From Rallus limicola (taxonomy: Eukaryota; Chordata; Aves; Gruiformes; Rallidae), in NCBI GenBank assembly GCA_022605955.1, contig JAKCOZ010000018.1, positions 9,618,001 to 9,682,000 on the forward strand: 64,000 nucleotides of DNA, written 5' to 3'. The translations under genes and the position numbers were made by a program. Positions 24,301-36,600 of this stretch are shown one piece after another. The notes under the pieces are model-generated. The model did not search any database. It was given only the letters and a program-made list of their open reading frames with translations, and was not told where the DNA came from. Each line of letters starts with the position of its first letter. Within the stretch, counting starts at the first letter, position 1.

Positions 24301-27300
24301 CTGGACACTCACAGTGCCAGTCAGCCGGCTGAGGGCTACCACAGGCCCCCTCTCCTCCGCCTCCTCCCTGCACATCCTCGCTCCCTGCTTCCCGAACCGC
24401 TCCCGAGTACCCCCCCTGACCATGAATCGTCCCCTGAGCGTGGGCTGTCTGTCGCAGGGTGGTGCGTGGCAGCCGCACGGATCCCGGGCCTGCAGGAATC
24501 AAGCCTCCCTGCTGAGGGATCGTCTTGTCCAGGGGAGGAACGCGCCCTTTAACTTGGAGGTCAGACATCTTTTAGCCAGAGGCAGGGATTTTGATTATGA
24601 GTATTGATGATTTTTTAGATATATTGAGTTATAATAATTTATTGTGACTACAGTGGGTTTTGAGAGGGCAGGGGGAGGTAATGACTGCCTTTCTACCAAT
24701 GTGCAATTAAAAAAATCACCTATGTGAAAGATGTACATAACAGTAGAAAACTACAGAAGAGAGCCATGGACATGCCTGGGTAGAGACAGATAATCCTACT
24801 TTGGTTTGGTAGAAGGTTAAGAAATAAGGAGTGGAGACTAGCTTGCAGCAATCGGAACTGAAATAAGAGCTTCCACTAACCCTTTTTAGCAAAGAAGCTG
24901 TATTTTTCTTGATGAAGAGACAAGGTGAACATGTGGCATGTCTCTGCAATATACCTTACGCGATGGGAGAGGAGGTGGAAAATGGAAAGCAGACACTGCT
25001 GAGCTGGCTGTGGCAACCTCTAACATCTGGAGGTAGCTTTAATGCAGAATGATGAAATCTCTCGTCAAGTTACACGCCAAAGATGGCTGCTGTTTTGAGG
25101 AGAGAGCCCCAGCAGCAGGCTCTATCCATTTAACACAGACTGCTGCTTTTGTTGCTAGGCTACAAGCAGGACGTACATTTATAAGCAAAAAAAAAAAGTA
25201 TCTTGTAGTGTTGCCATGATGTGCTTTCTCCACCATTCAGTTTGTTTCTGTGATTGCAGTAGGAAAAATCATAGTGCAGACAAAGATTTTTTTTCCCCCT
25301 TGTGATTTAAATAGATATTTATTGGTAGAAGCTGCTTTGGGGAAGAAAAACTTGGCAAGTGGCTTTGTTAACATTTGGTATAAGTACATTGCATCATACT
25401 TCCCCCAATCATCAGCTGTGCTACTTCTTTCAAACTGTGGTAGCAAACATAGTGCAAAGAGAGGAATACCACTGCTCAGTGACCCAAATAAGCCTGATAT
25501 GTGCTCTTTTGCCATCACACAAAAAATGCTTTCTTCCCCCAAAATCTATTAGTGCTTCTCGTTTGAACTAATTACACTGCTGTGATTGACATCCCTGAGG
25601 AACAGATTGTGTTCTTTTCTTTGCCAGAGCAATTAAAATACGAGTGGGAGCTGAGTTTGCCTTTCTGTCTTGCTTTGCCAGTGTGTATTAGTTTTAAAGT
25701 CCAATAGGTCACCTTTAACTAATCAAAAAGTAGTTGTTTTCTTGCCTTTTCTCCTAAGCTGACATAGCAGTGTTGTGGGCGTTGCTCCTGAAAAAAAAAC
25801 TAATTGAGTTAGCTTAGGCACAGGAGCCCCAAAAAGGACTAAGTGTGATATTTGAGGAATTGAGAGACCTAACAGGATCCCAAAATATTTCTCTATCAAA
25901 CCAGCTTGGGAAATGCTTCAGAAGAGCTCTGCTCTGCAAAAACAAACATGCAGCTATGGGCACTTTGGTTTATAAACGTGTCAGAAGAAGCTGTTCCTCT
26001 CCCTATTTTATAGCAGCAGGTATTTTTCTCAGCCTAAAGATGTTCTAAGCCACATCTCTCATTTCCCAGAACAGGGTGCTGCCAGCTGGACATCAGGCTG
26101 TTAGGGGACTGCTTTGTAGAACTGAGATCTAAGGGCCTAAGTGTGTCAAATCTCTTTATCTCTTCCAGTGACTCTGCACATGACATGTTTTCACCAGCAC
26201 CTGGCTCTAACTATTGAACTATTCCTAATCTATAGGATTCTGGTGTGAAAGATGTACTGCTGGTAATTTCTATTTTTACTGGGTTTTCAGGGAAAAGCCT
26301 TGGTCTCATTTTTCAAAAAAGGAACTTATTTAGGAGACTTTGTGAATCATCATCTGACCCAAGTGCCTGTACATCACCTGAAGTTAGGCATCTGTGTCCT
26401 GGTAAAAAACACCATACAAGTTAAACCTTTCTTTCAGCATTTGTGTTGTCTAGTTTACTCACTTGCCCTCCTGTCTGGTTTGAATTCTCTTTTAAGGTAG
26501 AGGACCCAGCATATAGAAGAGAGGGTTGCAGGTTGGGAGTTAGGCACCTGGAATTGAGGTGTCGCAATGTTCGTTATCCCAATTATGTCTGCACTGCTTT
26601 TGGACATAGACTTCTCTTTAGGCTGCTCCCTGCCCCAGCTCAGTTTTTGCTGACTTTCTGAAATTGCATGCAAGAGAGGTGAAAGGCCACACTCGTTTAT
26701 AATACAGTCCACTTCCGTAGGGGAAGGTGCAGGAGGCTATAGTCCAGACTCCAACCCCTATAAAAGCAAAAAGCAGCAGAAAATTCTGTATAGAGAATGA
26801 AGCAGTACCCAGTCTAAGGATGTTTGCCAAAGGATCCTCACTCAGGAGAATGTAGGTGTTTGTATCTGTTGAGCGCCTGCTCCTGGGGTAGTTCTCAGGC
26901 AAGGTTCTCTCACAAACACTCTCTCTGGGGCTTCTGGCAGACCAAGTTGTCTTCATCTCTGGAGGAATGGACATTTTGCCATTAGGGCTGCTTCGTGACT
27001 CAGAATAGTGACAGTACCTTAAAAATGTGTATTTAGATCAGACAGAGAATTGAGTTCACAGTTACTCCATCAAAAATGTTCTCTTTCTGTCACTCTATTC
27101 CCAATTTTAACTTAAGTACAGGGAAAATTAATTACATAACTGACTAGGTTTCTTAATTGTGGAGTAGATTTTTTCAAAACTTGGGTTAAAATACAAGGTG
27201 CCAGTAACATAAGAAAATATAAATGGTTCCAAGGAAAGTAGCAAAGGGGCTTTTCATCATTCATGCACCATTGCATGAGTTTAAGTTGCCCAAAATTTCC

Positions 27301-30160
27301 CAGATCATGTGCCCATCTGGATTAATCAGTCATGCAGCAGAGTTTAGAATAAATGATCAGCTGTCTGGGCTGTTCAAAACTGAGTGGTATGCTACTGTCT
27401 GAAATAAATGAAATAGTCATTGCTACTCTTTTGGTCATTTCTTTGGTTTAAAAAGCAGTTATGTGGCCTTCCATGTGATGTTTAAAACATGAACTTTGAA
27501 AAGGAACAGCAGCGAGTTGAACTCCTGACAGCTCCTGGATCTGCGTTTTGTGGGATTGCTGCAACTGCTGTTGTTAACCTTTAAACAAGGTTTAAAGTCT
27601 TCTACTGTTGCTGAGTCTGTGGCAAATCTAAACCTAGCCTTTGTACTAAAACTGTTGATCAGACTTTGTGCTGAGTTTTATGTAATCATTTTTAAGAGAG
27701 GCCTCTCTCACTTATTCTTAAGCCCGCTTTTTCCCTCAGGTTAGTGTTAGTATTAAACATTAGGCCACAAACTGGCAGATGATTCCATCTGGTCAGAGGG
27801 GGCAAGAAATTTGAGTGTGCTTGGGACTGGGGCTTCCAGCTCAGTTCAATGTCACTTTCTGATTGAAAGAACAAGGTGAATGAGATAGTAAAAGGATTGT
27901 TGGTTTAAAATAGAGATTTTTATTTTTAGAAGGTTATTATAAATATGGAGTTGAGAGTTTCTCTTTGGGTAAACAAAGACCTTACTTTTAGCCATCAGTG
28001 AGTTCTACCATGCTTTTTAGATTGTTTTTATTTTCTGATTACTAGGTTTGGGAGAGTGTTGTGGAAGAGAGATGAGGAAGCAGCAGCAGGGAGATTTGCA
28101 GAGTGGGGGGTAGAGGACAGGCTGGCGCTGAAATGTGCTTTAAAGCACTTGGAAGTGCCACAGTTTCACACGGCGGTGTCCTCTCTGTGATCTGCCATCT
28201 GTATCTCCACATCTAATTGCCTCCGGTCCACAGAACCACATCTTGAGCTCGGCTTTTGATGCCAAGCTCGTGACAAGTCACTGCCATTTCTTTAGCTTGA
28301 CGGTCATATGTTTACGAAAACCTTTATGAACACACAGTCACAGTTATGATTCTGAAAATATGCCGTGGTACATAGAAAGAGCTACAGCGTGACAAACACG
28401 GATAATCAAACCTCTGTGTTGGTGCAGGGAGCTGAACAGTGTGAGAAACTGTTCCTGGTCACGAGAACATGGTCCCTGTATTGTTAACATGCTGGAGCAC
28501 AGCGTGGAGTGGTTTTGCCCAGGACAGCTGATGCTCACCCAGACAATCCAGCAGCACGAAGGAGGATTTAGCTGCTGTTCTCCATGGGCAGTTTGGATAC
28601 AGCCACCCTAGTTTGGAAACTTGAAAGGGTTTAATAATACAAATGTACCAGAGAGCACAGTCTGCTCTTTATTACTGTTTTAGTTTATAATGTGGACTAT
28701 TACCAGCTTCAGGGTTTGCAGGTACAAGTGGCTCAATTAAATACCTTTCTAATTGATTTGTTGTGTGAAGCACTGAAAATACATATTATTTCCTTCCTTA
28801 CTGTATATTTTCCATGATAGATGTTAACTGTTAAACAGCATTAGGACCTTGTCTTTTATCCTTTCCAGTGCTGCTGCTCCTCCCACATGAGCATGACCTC
28901 AGAGTGACGTTTCAGCCCGAATTATTGCCATAATAACTTCTGTGTTTGTAAAATCAGTGTTGTTTCTCAAATCCTCTGTGAATGGAATTGTTTAAAGAAA
29001 ATTGTTTCAAGTTCAGATTGGGCCATTTTGCTGCTTCCCTTTCCACCTTCAAATCTAAGCTGCCCTTGATTCAAAGTCTTGTTCTGTTTCACAGATGCTG
29101 TCCACTCAGTTGGTACTTACTGCATAGCGGCAGGTGAGGGAATAATACATTCAGATGCCCATACATAGGCAGTTAAGTGTTAGGTGGTTGTTGAAGTTTG
29201 CCTTCATTAGTTGACAGTAACAAAGCAAACATTTTTATCTCTGTTCCAGAGGATTTGTGCATTTACTTTCCAGTCCCTTTACAAACCTTCTACTTATCTC
29301 AAGGTTCAGATAGATTTATTTTAATTTGATTTAACCCAAAAGTCCTTTATTTTTTTTTCTTCACACAATTCTATTATGGATATATGGATAATGAGAATTT
29401 AAATCTTGGCCACACAATATATATGGAGAATTATATCACCAAAGGGAGTGGAGTTACACTCTTGGTAAAGCATCATAGTTAAAATAATAATTGGGTCTTA
29501 AATAGTTTTATTAAAGTGGTTTTGTTACTGAATATTTGAATAGGTTATGCAAACAGCAGCACCCCTCTAAAATTGTGTCTGAGAATCAAAGTGACAGGTA
29601 CGTAAAATACTGCCACCACAACTGAAATTGAGGGTGTTGTACCCATTTCTCAGAGTTTTAACAGTCCCACTGTTTAAATAAAAATAAAATTTGCTTTAGT
29701 TTATGATGATGATTGCATGGCTGTTGGATAATGTGTTGATGAAACCATTTCTGTGCACAGTCACGTTTTGTTTTATAAGAGGATCCCTTCAAAGCACATA
29801 GGGATTTTATTGGCTTATGGTTTTGCTTTATATGATTTATTTCCCTTTTCAGTGTTTACTAATAGGCATTGGTAAATCATGGCTAGCATCATGCAGTCTC
29901 TTTAATTCAAGAGGTGGGGCTTTTATTCTAAAAACATTTTGCTGAAAAAAGGTTTCAAGACAGAAACTCATTGGTTCTCTTAGGCACCATTGTAATTGTG
30001 ACTCAGAGTCCTGAGGCTGGCAAACTCAGTGAAGTTTTTTATTTCATGGAAAGTTTTATGTGTCTCCAAATTACATTCTTCCAGTGTCTGAACATTTCCA
30101 GTCCCTTGTATACATGGTATCTGTTCTTTCTCTGTGAGCATTGGTGGTCTGTCCCTGCCC

Positions 30161-30229
30161 ACGGTTTTTATGACTTTGATTTTAAACTGCAGTAGAACAG
30201 CAGTTTAAAATCAAAGTCATAAAAACCGT
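30161..30229. repeat. Perfect 30-bp inverted repeat with 9-nt loop
   Basis: The left arm is 30161-30190, from ACGGTTTTTATG to TTTAAACTGC. The right arm, 30200-30229, is its exact reverse complement, with no mismatch. The loop is AGTAGAACA. Matching stops abruptly on both outer sides. Transcribed in the SFXN1 pre-mRNA it would form one uninterrupted 30-bp stem. Confidence 0.97.
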
Positions 30230-30746
30230 TGTTCCTGCATTCATCCTCAAAAGCACCATGGATTATGTCTTTAAATAGCTGTCACCTAAGGGTTTCACCC
30301 CTTTCTGCACAAGATACAAGGTTGCACAGGGTGAACACTTGTCCTCTCTCCTCCATGCTATGCAGGATTGGAGACTGCTATCCTATATCTTGATTAAGAT
30401 TAAAGTCAATGCTTCCTGCTACTATCTTTCTAAAGAGACAATGTATTCAAGCATCATCTTTTGTTGTAGCACATGCCAATGCATGTTTTCCATTTTCCTG
30501 CTAGGCTGCCTTCTGCTGCTGCAGCACTAACCTTTTTTTGGTAGATTTACAAGGAGAAAAAGAGACCAAAGCATGTGCTGACAAGCTTCTGCTAGCTTAC
30601 TCTGGCTAGCATGCATAACAGCAGTGAGAAAGGGATTTTAGCTTGCATTGACAATCAGGTTCAGGGTGCTTTTACCACGCTAGTATGTGTTACAACCACC
30701 CTAGCTAATCTCTTACCCCTACTACACAGATCTTTCTACCACAATA

Positions 30747-30793
30747 CCTTTTTTTTCTCTTTTCTTTTCTCTTTTTTTTTTCTTTTTTTCTAG
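30747..30793 (+). repeat. Pyrimidine tract ending in an acceptor-like AG
   Basis: About 45 nt of almost pure T/C followed by TAG. It resembles a strong 3' splice site on the sense strand of SFXN1 intron 1, but I cannot identify an exon downstream. It is probably a simple repeat. Confidence 0.6.
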
Positions 30794-31732
30794 GTGTACA
30801 CACAAGGACTGAGATTTTTTTCCAGTGTACAGCAAGTTCAGTCTCTCTCACACCCATTTTCTTGGTCTGTAACGTAGACTTTCAGTCTCGTGACTCTGAC
30901 AAGCCAAAATGTTTTAAATTATCTGTGCTTTTATGTTTCTTCTTCATTGTCATCCCTGCAGATGAGAAGGTCTCAAATTTACAATAACTGGCTCCTCCAG
31001 CATCTGCAGATCCTAAACTTGAGCAAAATGATAGCCCGAGGTTACCCAAAGGTAGCCTGACTTGGTTAGCCTGTTGAAGAGCACAGGAGTGTAGACGTTT
31101 TGTGCATCCAGACTTTCTGCTGGCCCAGTTCAGCATACTAATCCAGGAGACTGAGCTGGACTCTGTTCTTTCTGCTGCGTTAGTTTTCTGCTAGGGTTGT
31201 GTGTTATATCAGCACATATGGTTCAAGGAGCATCAGAATGGACAGAGTAGACCAAGTGGGAAGGGGATAAAGATAGGACATGAAAGTGATAGGTCTCTTT
31301 TCTGTAGATCCACCTTCCCCAGGGTAGGCTAAATGATACAGAGTGAAACGATCCTGAATTGAAGCATGAAGTAAAGGCAGATCCTTATTGTTTAGATTTC
31401 TTACTACTAAATGACTTGGTTTGTGGGAAGAGGTATCATAAGTATATAAAAATTCACAGACAACCCAGTAGTATATACGCTGGTTAGAGTGAAAAGAAAG
31501 AAAAGGGCTTCCATTTCTGGACTGCTTTATTAAGCACTAATTAGACAGCTTTAAACAGATTAACATAAGCTACCCTAAGCAGTTTTTAATCTTTCTTAAT
31601 GAAACTGATATTTTAATTATAAAATTATTGAAACTTTGACTTCTCTATAAATAATACACCAATAGGGAAGTATTCATAGAAGGACATACCAGCCACACTA
31701 TACAGATACTTTGGGTTTTGAGTTTGGGTTGG

Positions 31733-31743
31733 TGGGGGGGGGG
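31733..31743. repeat. Poly-G run
   Basis: Eleven consecutive G within a TG-rich context in SFXN1 intron 1. Confidence 0.85.
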
Positions 31744-33615
31744 TGGTTGTTTTGTTTTAGTGGAAAAGAATGGATGGATAAATGAGTTCAGCCTGCTTTC
31801 TTAGCAATGATATATCAGAAAATGAAATATTTCCCATAATGCTTGTACTGTACGATACACTGTAAAATAGTGTGTGGCCACTAGGTATTCATTGTCATTA
31901 AATCACAGTAACAATAACCACAGAAGTACTAAGTAAGAACCATGCTTGGATTAAAATGTTAAGTTTGGGTAAACGCAGGGCAGGCAGTCTTGCACCTGAG
32001 TAATTCCCACTCTAAGGTCAATTTTGATTAGTGATTCAAGACAGAATAATTTTTACATGGTGCCCATCTGCTTAAGAAGTTGATTTTGTGGTTCCTGTGA
32101 GTCGTGTTACAGAGATGTGTAATCTCCTTCCTGTACAACTATGAGCCGATTTAGCTCACTTTCAAGAACAGACTTTTTTTGGGAGAATTCATGGGGGTTT
32201 TACACTAGAAATGCTGCTTTTTGTTGTCTTCTAAATATTTATTAGTTTCATCCTCTTTCCTGTTGGTTAAAGCTGATGATCCAGAGCTGATAGACAGGGA
32301 GACCAAAGCCCTTTTTTCTATAGAAGTTTGCTTTCCCAAAGACTTACAAGTTTTTCTACTTGAGGTAGAAGAGAAGGATCATAACTACATTTGAGAGATG
32401 GACAATAACTTCTCGAGACTTCATGAACGGTCTCGCCTTTGGTCTCTCCTTTTTTCCCCATGAAGTTCACTGTTTTTAGTGATGGAGACACTTTACATGA
32501 TTAGCTACTGTCTTTTTATGATTTTTTTTTTAACCTGTTCTACATTATATGTTTGATCATAGCAATTGAGGAGAACATCTCAGACAACTTCATAGCGTTC
32601 TTGAGTTAAGATGAAGATACTCTTCAGTGGCAGCTTACACCATATGCATCAGTTGCCTTTATAGTGATGATGTTTGTTCTGTTAGACAAAGTGCTGTGTG
32701 ATATCACTGGTATTTTCATAGATCAAATTGACTTCAGCCATTTGAATTACAGCTTTATTTGGAGTTCTTTAACTGGCTATTGAATATGTTGCAGAAATTT
32801 CTCTTAAGACAGTTAAAGTTCGTACAGCTTGTGCTTTATGGGAGGGATATATGAGAGACTGTCCTGCTTCCATTTGATACTGAAGTAAACTTAGTCAACC
32901 TGAAATACTTTTTAATTTTCTGGGCTAAACCACCACAGGCCACATAAATACATATTTGGTTTTTTAAAACATGGATTTAGAGAAACAGCATTTATTAAAA
33001 GAAATTTTGGAGTTTGTGTTTCTAATTTTTGTTTTGTTTTGCTATGCCAGAGAAGTTAACTGGATTTCTTCTGCAGCTCTTTGAGCATCTCTTTAGATAT
33101 TTAATCTTGTCTTCCCTTTAAGACAGCATTTTCAGTGAACACTATCTCATCATTGAAATAATGCACACTTCTGAATAGTATAATGTAATTTAGTACAGCT
33201 ATTTATTAATAAATTTCTGTGTTTCCTTTGCATCTGCCTCATACTCAGGTATCTAGACATGTTTACTATGTACCTCTACTTCATAATCAGATACCGATAC
33301 TCTTACAAAGTTGTAATGTATAAATCTCTTGGGGAAGCAGGCACAGAAACATCTATGTAGGCATTTAACTAAGATCTTGCTTTTTAACTGCTATCAGCAT
33401 GAACCGTATCTAAACCCGTGGTGACGTGTGACATCTGCTTTCTAGATCTATTCTTGCCCCTTTTAACCTCAGTTCAGCAAGTTGTTTGGTGTTTGCTCTC
33501 TCCTTTTTTACTCTAAGCCTAAACCACACTTCAACTTACAGGTTACAGATACACTATGAAATAAATGAGATTCCGAATTGCTAATTTTCATGTTTTCTTC
33601 ACAGAGTTTTTGAAG

Positions 33616-36600
33616 ATGTCAGCAGATATTCCACTAAATATTAATATCAAGGAACCCAGATGGAACCAAAGCACTTTTATTGGACGAGCCAGTCACTTCT
33701 TTACTGTAACAGACCCCCGGAATATTTTGTTATCTGATGCCCAGCTGGAAAATGCAAGAAGAATTGTGCATGATTACAGGTATGGCATTGATCACTTTTT
33801 GCTGCTGGCCCAAAAAAAAAGTCCATGTCAATAAGTACGTGGTTATATGTTTAAAGGAGATATTTAAAACACTGTATGCACTGCACCTCTCACTCATTTC
33901 AGAGCTTGAAAGACTTTTTTTGAACTGATTTGCTAATGAGTGGGGAAATTATGTCACCTGAGAGCACCTGTTAAGTTTTCTGAAAACCAGAAAAGTCTAA
34001 TTCTGAAAATAGCCAATATGTCAACAGAGTTAAAACCTTCCTTTTATGTATTACATTGTTTGGAGCAAGTAGCTTCTGAAAGATTGCAAATTAAATCTTC
34101 TAAGTTTCACACTAATGACTGCAGATATTTTTAGCTCTATGTTTTAGCTTTAAAATCTAGTGCAGGCTTGAGTAAATAGAAATTTGGTACCAGATATATT
34201 AACTCAGCCATATCCGGTGCTAGGAGTATTAATTCTTTTTATTTCACCACCCCATTTAAAAGCTGAAGATCTACAAGCTAACTATGAGGCTAGGTGCACT
34301 TAGTATGAACACCCCCAAATCCTCTGATGCCACATTTGTCAGTGAAGATTGCAGAAGTTGGAAACAGTTATGCTTTTTGCTGATGTCTTGTTTTGTTTTT
34401 TAACTTGTCCCTAGGCAAGGTGTTGTGGCACCTGGCTTGACAGAAGATGACTTGTGGAGAGCAAAATATATCTATGATTCAGCATTTCACCCAGACACTG
34501 GTGAAAAGATGGTTTTGATAGGCCGAATGTCAGCTCAGGTACCCATGAACATGACTATCACAGGTTGTATGATGACCTTTTATAGGTAAGTGATGGCAAT
34601 ATAACACATAGAACTTATGCCTACAAATTATATAAGTGAAAATCAGTGTTACTGTCAAAAGAGCATTTTAGCAGATTTATAATAAATACTTGTAAAATTT
34701 TGCTTCCTCTTCTCTTCCCTCTCTGCATTCCCTCACACCAATTAATCGTTTCCTCTATTAGTTGTGAGATAAGCCCTTAGCCCCTCTCCTTCACCATCCC
34801 ACTTTTCCTCAATATGGGAAAGCTGAATGTTCCAAAATCCCATCCTTGTAGGAGAGTTGTGTGGAGGACAAAGAGGAGGAGATACCTGGGAATTTCTAAC
34901 CTTAGAGATCTGGCATTCAGGATGTTCTGTCTGCCAAGTGAGTACTCTGTATGCTTCCGTCCATCAGTCATTGAGTTTCTGCAGCTCCTGTTTGAGCCTT
35001 CCATTTCCTCAGTACTTCTTGAATCATCACTACAGTGAAGTCCACAGCAGAAGCCAGTATCATGAAATATGTTTGTAACACATTGCTGGTGGGAGGTTCA
35101 GAGGAAATAACAACAGCAGTTTTGATGCTGAGATACTACAGATTCTTGACTCGGGCTCCAGAAAGGCACAGGAGTTTTGTATGGTGCATTTAAAACCATC
35201 AGTACAGCTGCCCATTCACAGGCACTGCTTCCTGTTAACTGCTTATTCTTTTATGCCTGTTCTGTTGTTATCTGTAATACTTACCAGCAGTTATACACCT
35301 TTTCTTTGTGTTACCAGTAACCACTCAGATTCACAACTAGGTGATTTATTACCCTGGGAGACATTGGTTTCCTCGGACCAAACCCTCAGCAGTGCAAACA
35401 GGATTGTGTAGTTGTCCTTGGGTGATGTAGCATCATCTTACTGCATGTCACCGTGTTCTGGTTACTGCTGACCACTGGAAGAAGCAAATTCCTTCTTGTA
35501 TCTATGAGGGCTCTTGGGCATGCAGTAAGGCAGTGTGAGTCATGCCTGAACTTTACAGCAGCCTGACATCCTCTGCACACCAGTAGTGAGGAAATGGAAA
35601 AGATGAGTCAGGAGAAGTTGCACACACACAGGAAGAAAGGAGGAAGGGCAGAGTAGTTTGGTATCTCAGAAACTGGAAAACAGAGGGAGTGGAATACGCT
35701 TTCAAATCTCCCGAATCTTTGGTTTTTTTGCAGTTTAAAGACACAACATCATCTCACTTCAGAACCAAAGCCCATGATAGGCACACACCTTCTACTCTTG
35801 CATCTCCTCTGTGTTTTTCTGCCTGTTGCAGAATAATGGGTACAACTACTGCTTCTTTAGCACCTGTAATTTCCATATCAGCCCTCTAATGGCAACCACA
35901 TTCCTGTTGCTGTTACTGCCTGTGTTATTAAACAATTTAATGAAGTATAAGCTTTAAAGGCCTATGAAATGTTATTTTAATGATCAGGAAATAGTTTTCA
36001 GTAGCAACTATAACATTTGGTGGCCTGGTTCCCCTGACTGAAATTCTGGTGGTGGCAGAGTTTGTGGTCCAAGTATACAAAGAAACCCTTTTCCCCAGTT
36101 TGCTCCCCTAGCCAGCTGTTGCTCAGGAACTTCCTAATCCAGAGGTAGAGGTTTATTTAATAGCCCTTAGAGGATTTCTTTTTCATAGATTTGTCCCATT
36201 GCTTAGATATAATACTAGTGTGAGAGCACAAGCATTCGTCCTGCCACAGGATAGCCCTGTACATTGTGAAACAAATTGACTGTCACTTCTGTTACTTACC
36301 AGCATAACCATTTGTAAAATGATTGTATCTGCTGCTTGACAGGGACCACATTAGCTTGTTAAATGGAGACTCTGCAACTTGTGCAGAGTATATTCTTTTC
36401 ACTAGCCCCTACCTGTGCTCACAAGTTAGCCCCCTTTTTGTCCTAAGGCACCTGCATACTGGCACTGACATAATTTACGAGGATTCCTTGGAGCTTCATG
36501 TGCTTCATGCTGTACTGAACCAGATTAATTTCTGTGCTGTACCTGTACTTCTTATACATGCTGATATTTTTATTAAAATAATCTTCCATTTTTAAGTGTC

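Larger units (their letters stand above)
23600..24560 (+). promoter_or_regulatory. SFXN1: CpG island, SFXN1 promoter
   Basis: A sharp GC-rich, CpG-dense block lies about 9 kb upstream of the first SFXN1 coding exon. It contains GC boxes and an ETS-type CTTCCGGG near 23776. A strong plus-strand donor (GCG|GTGAGT) lies at 23814/23815. The downstream half is a GC-rich 38-bp minisatellite. The 312-codon plus-strand open frame across the island is low-complexity and has no domain, so I do not call it a gene. Confidence 0.75.
24600..33604 (+). other. SFXN1: SFXN1 intron 1, no other gene seen
   Basis: Most of the roughly 9.8 kb intron between the CpG-island donor and the first coding exon. The sequence is AT-rich and mostly unique. 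It holds a perfect 30-bp hairpin at 30161-30229, a pyrimidine tract with an AG at 30747-30793 and a G-run near 31733. Open frames are short and not recognisable. Confidence 0.55.

Noticed and set aside
23614..24607. Overlapping 232-312 codon open frames in the SFXN1 CpG island
   Set aside because: Proline/arginine-rich low-complexity translations on both strands of a GC-rich minisatellite whose 38-bp unit is not a multiple of three; typical stop-poor CpG-island artefacts.
30161..30229. The perfect hairpin as a conventional microRNA precursor
   Set aside because: Known precursors have imperfect stems and somewhat different loop size; a fully perfect AT-rich stem fits a recent inverted duplication better. 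Kept as a finding, not called as ncRNA.
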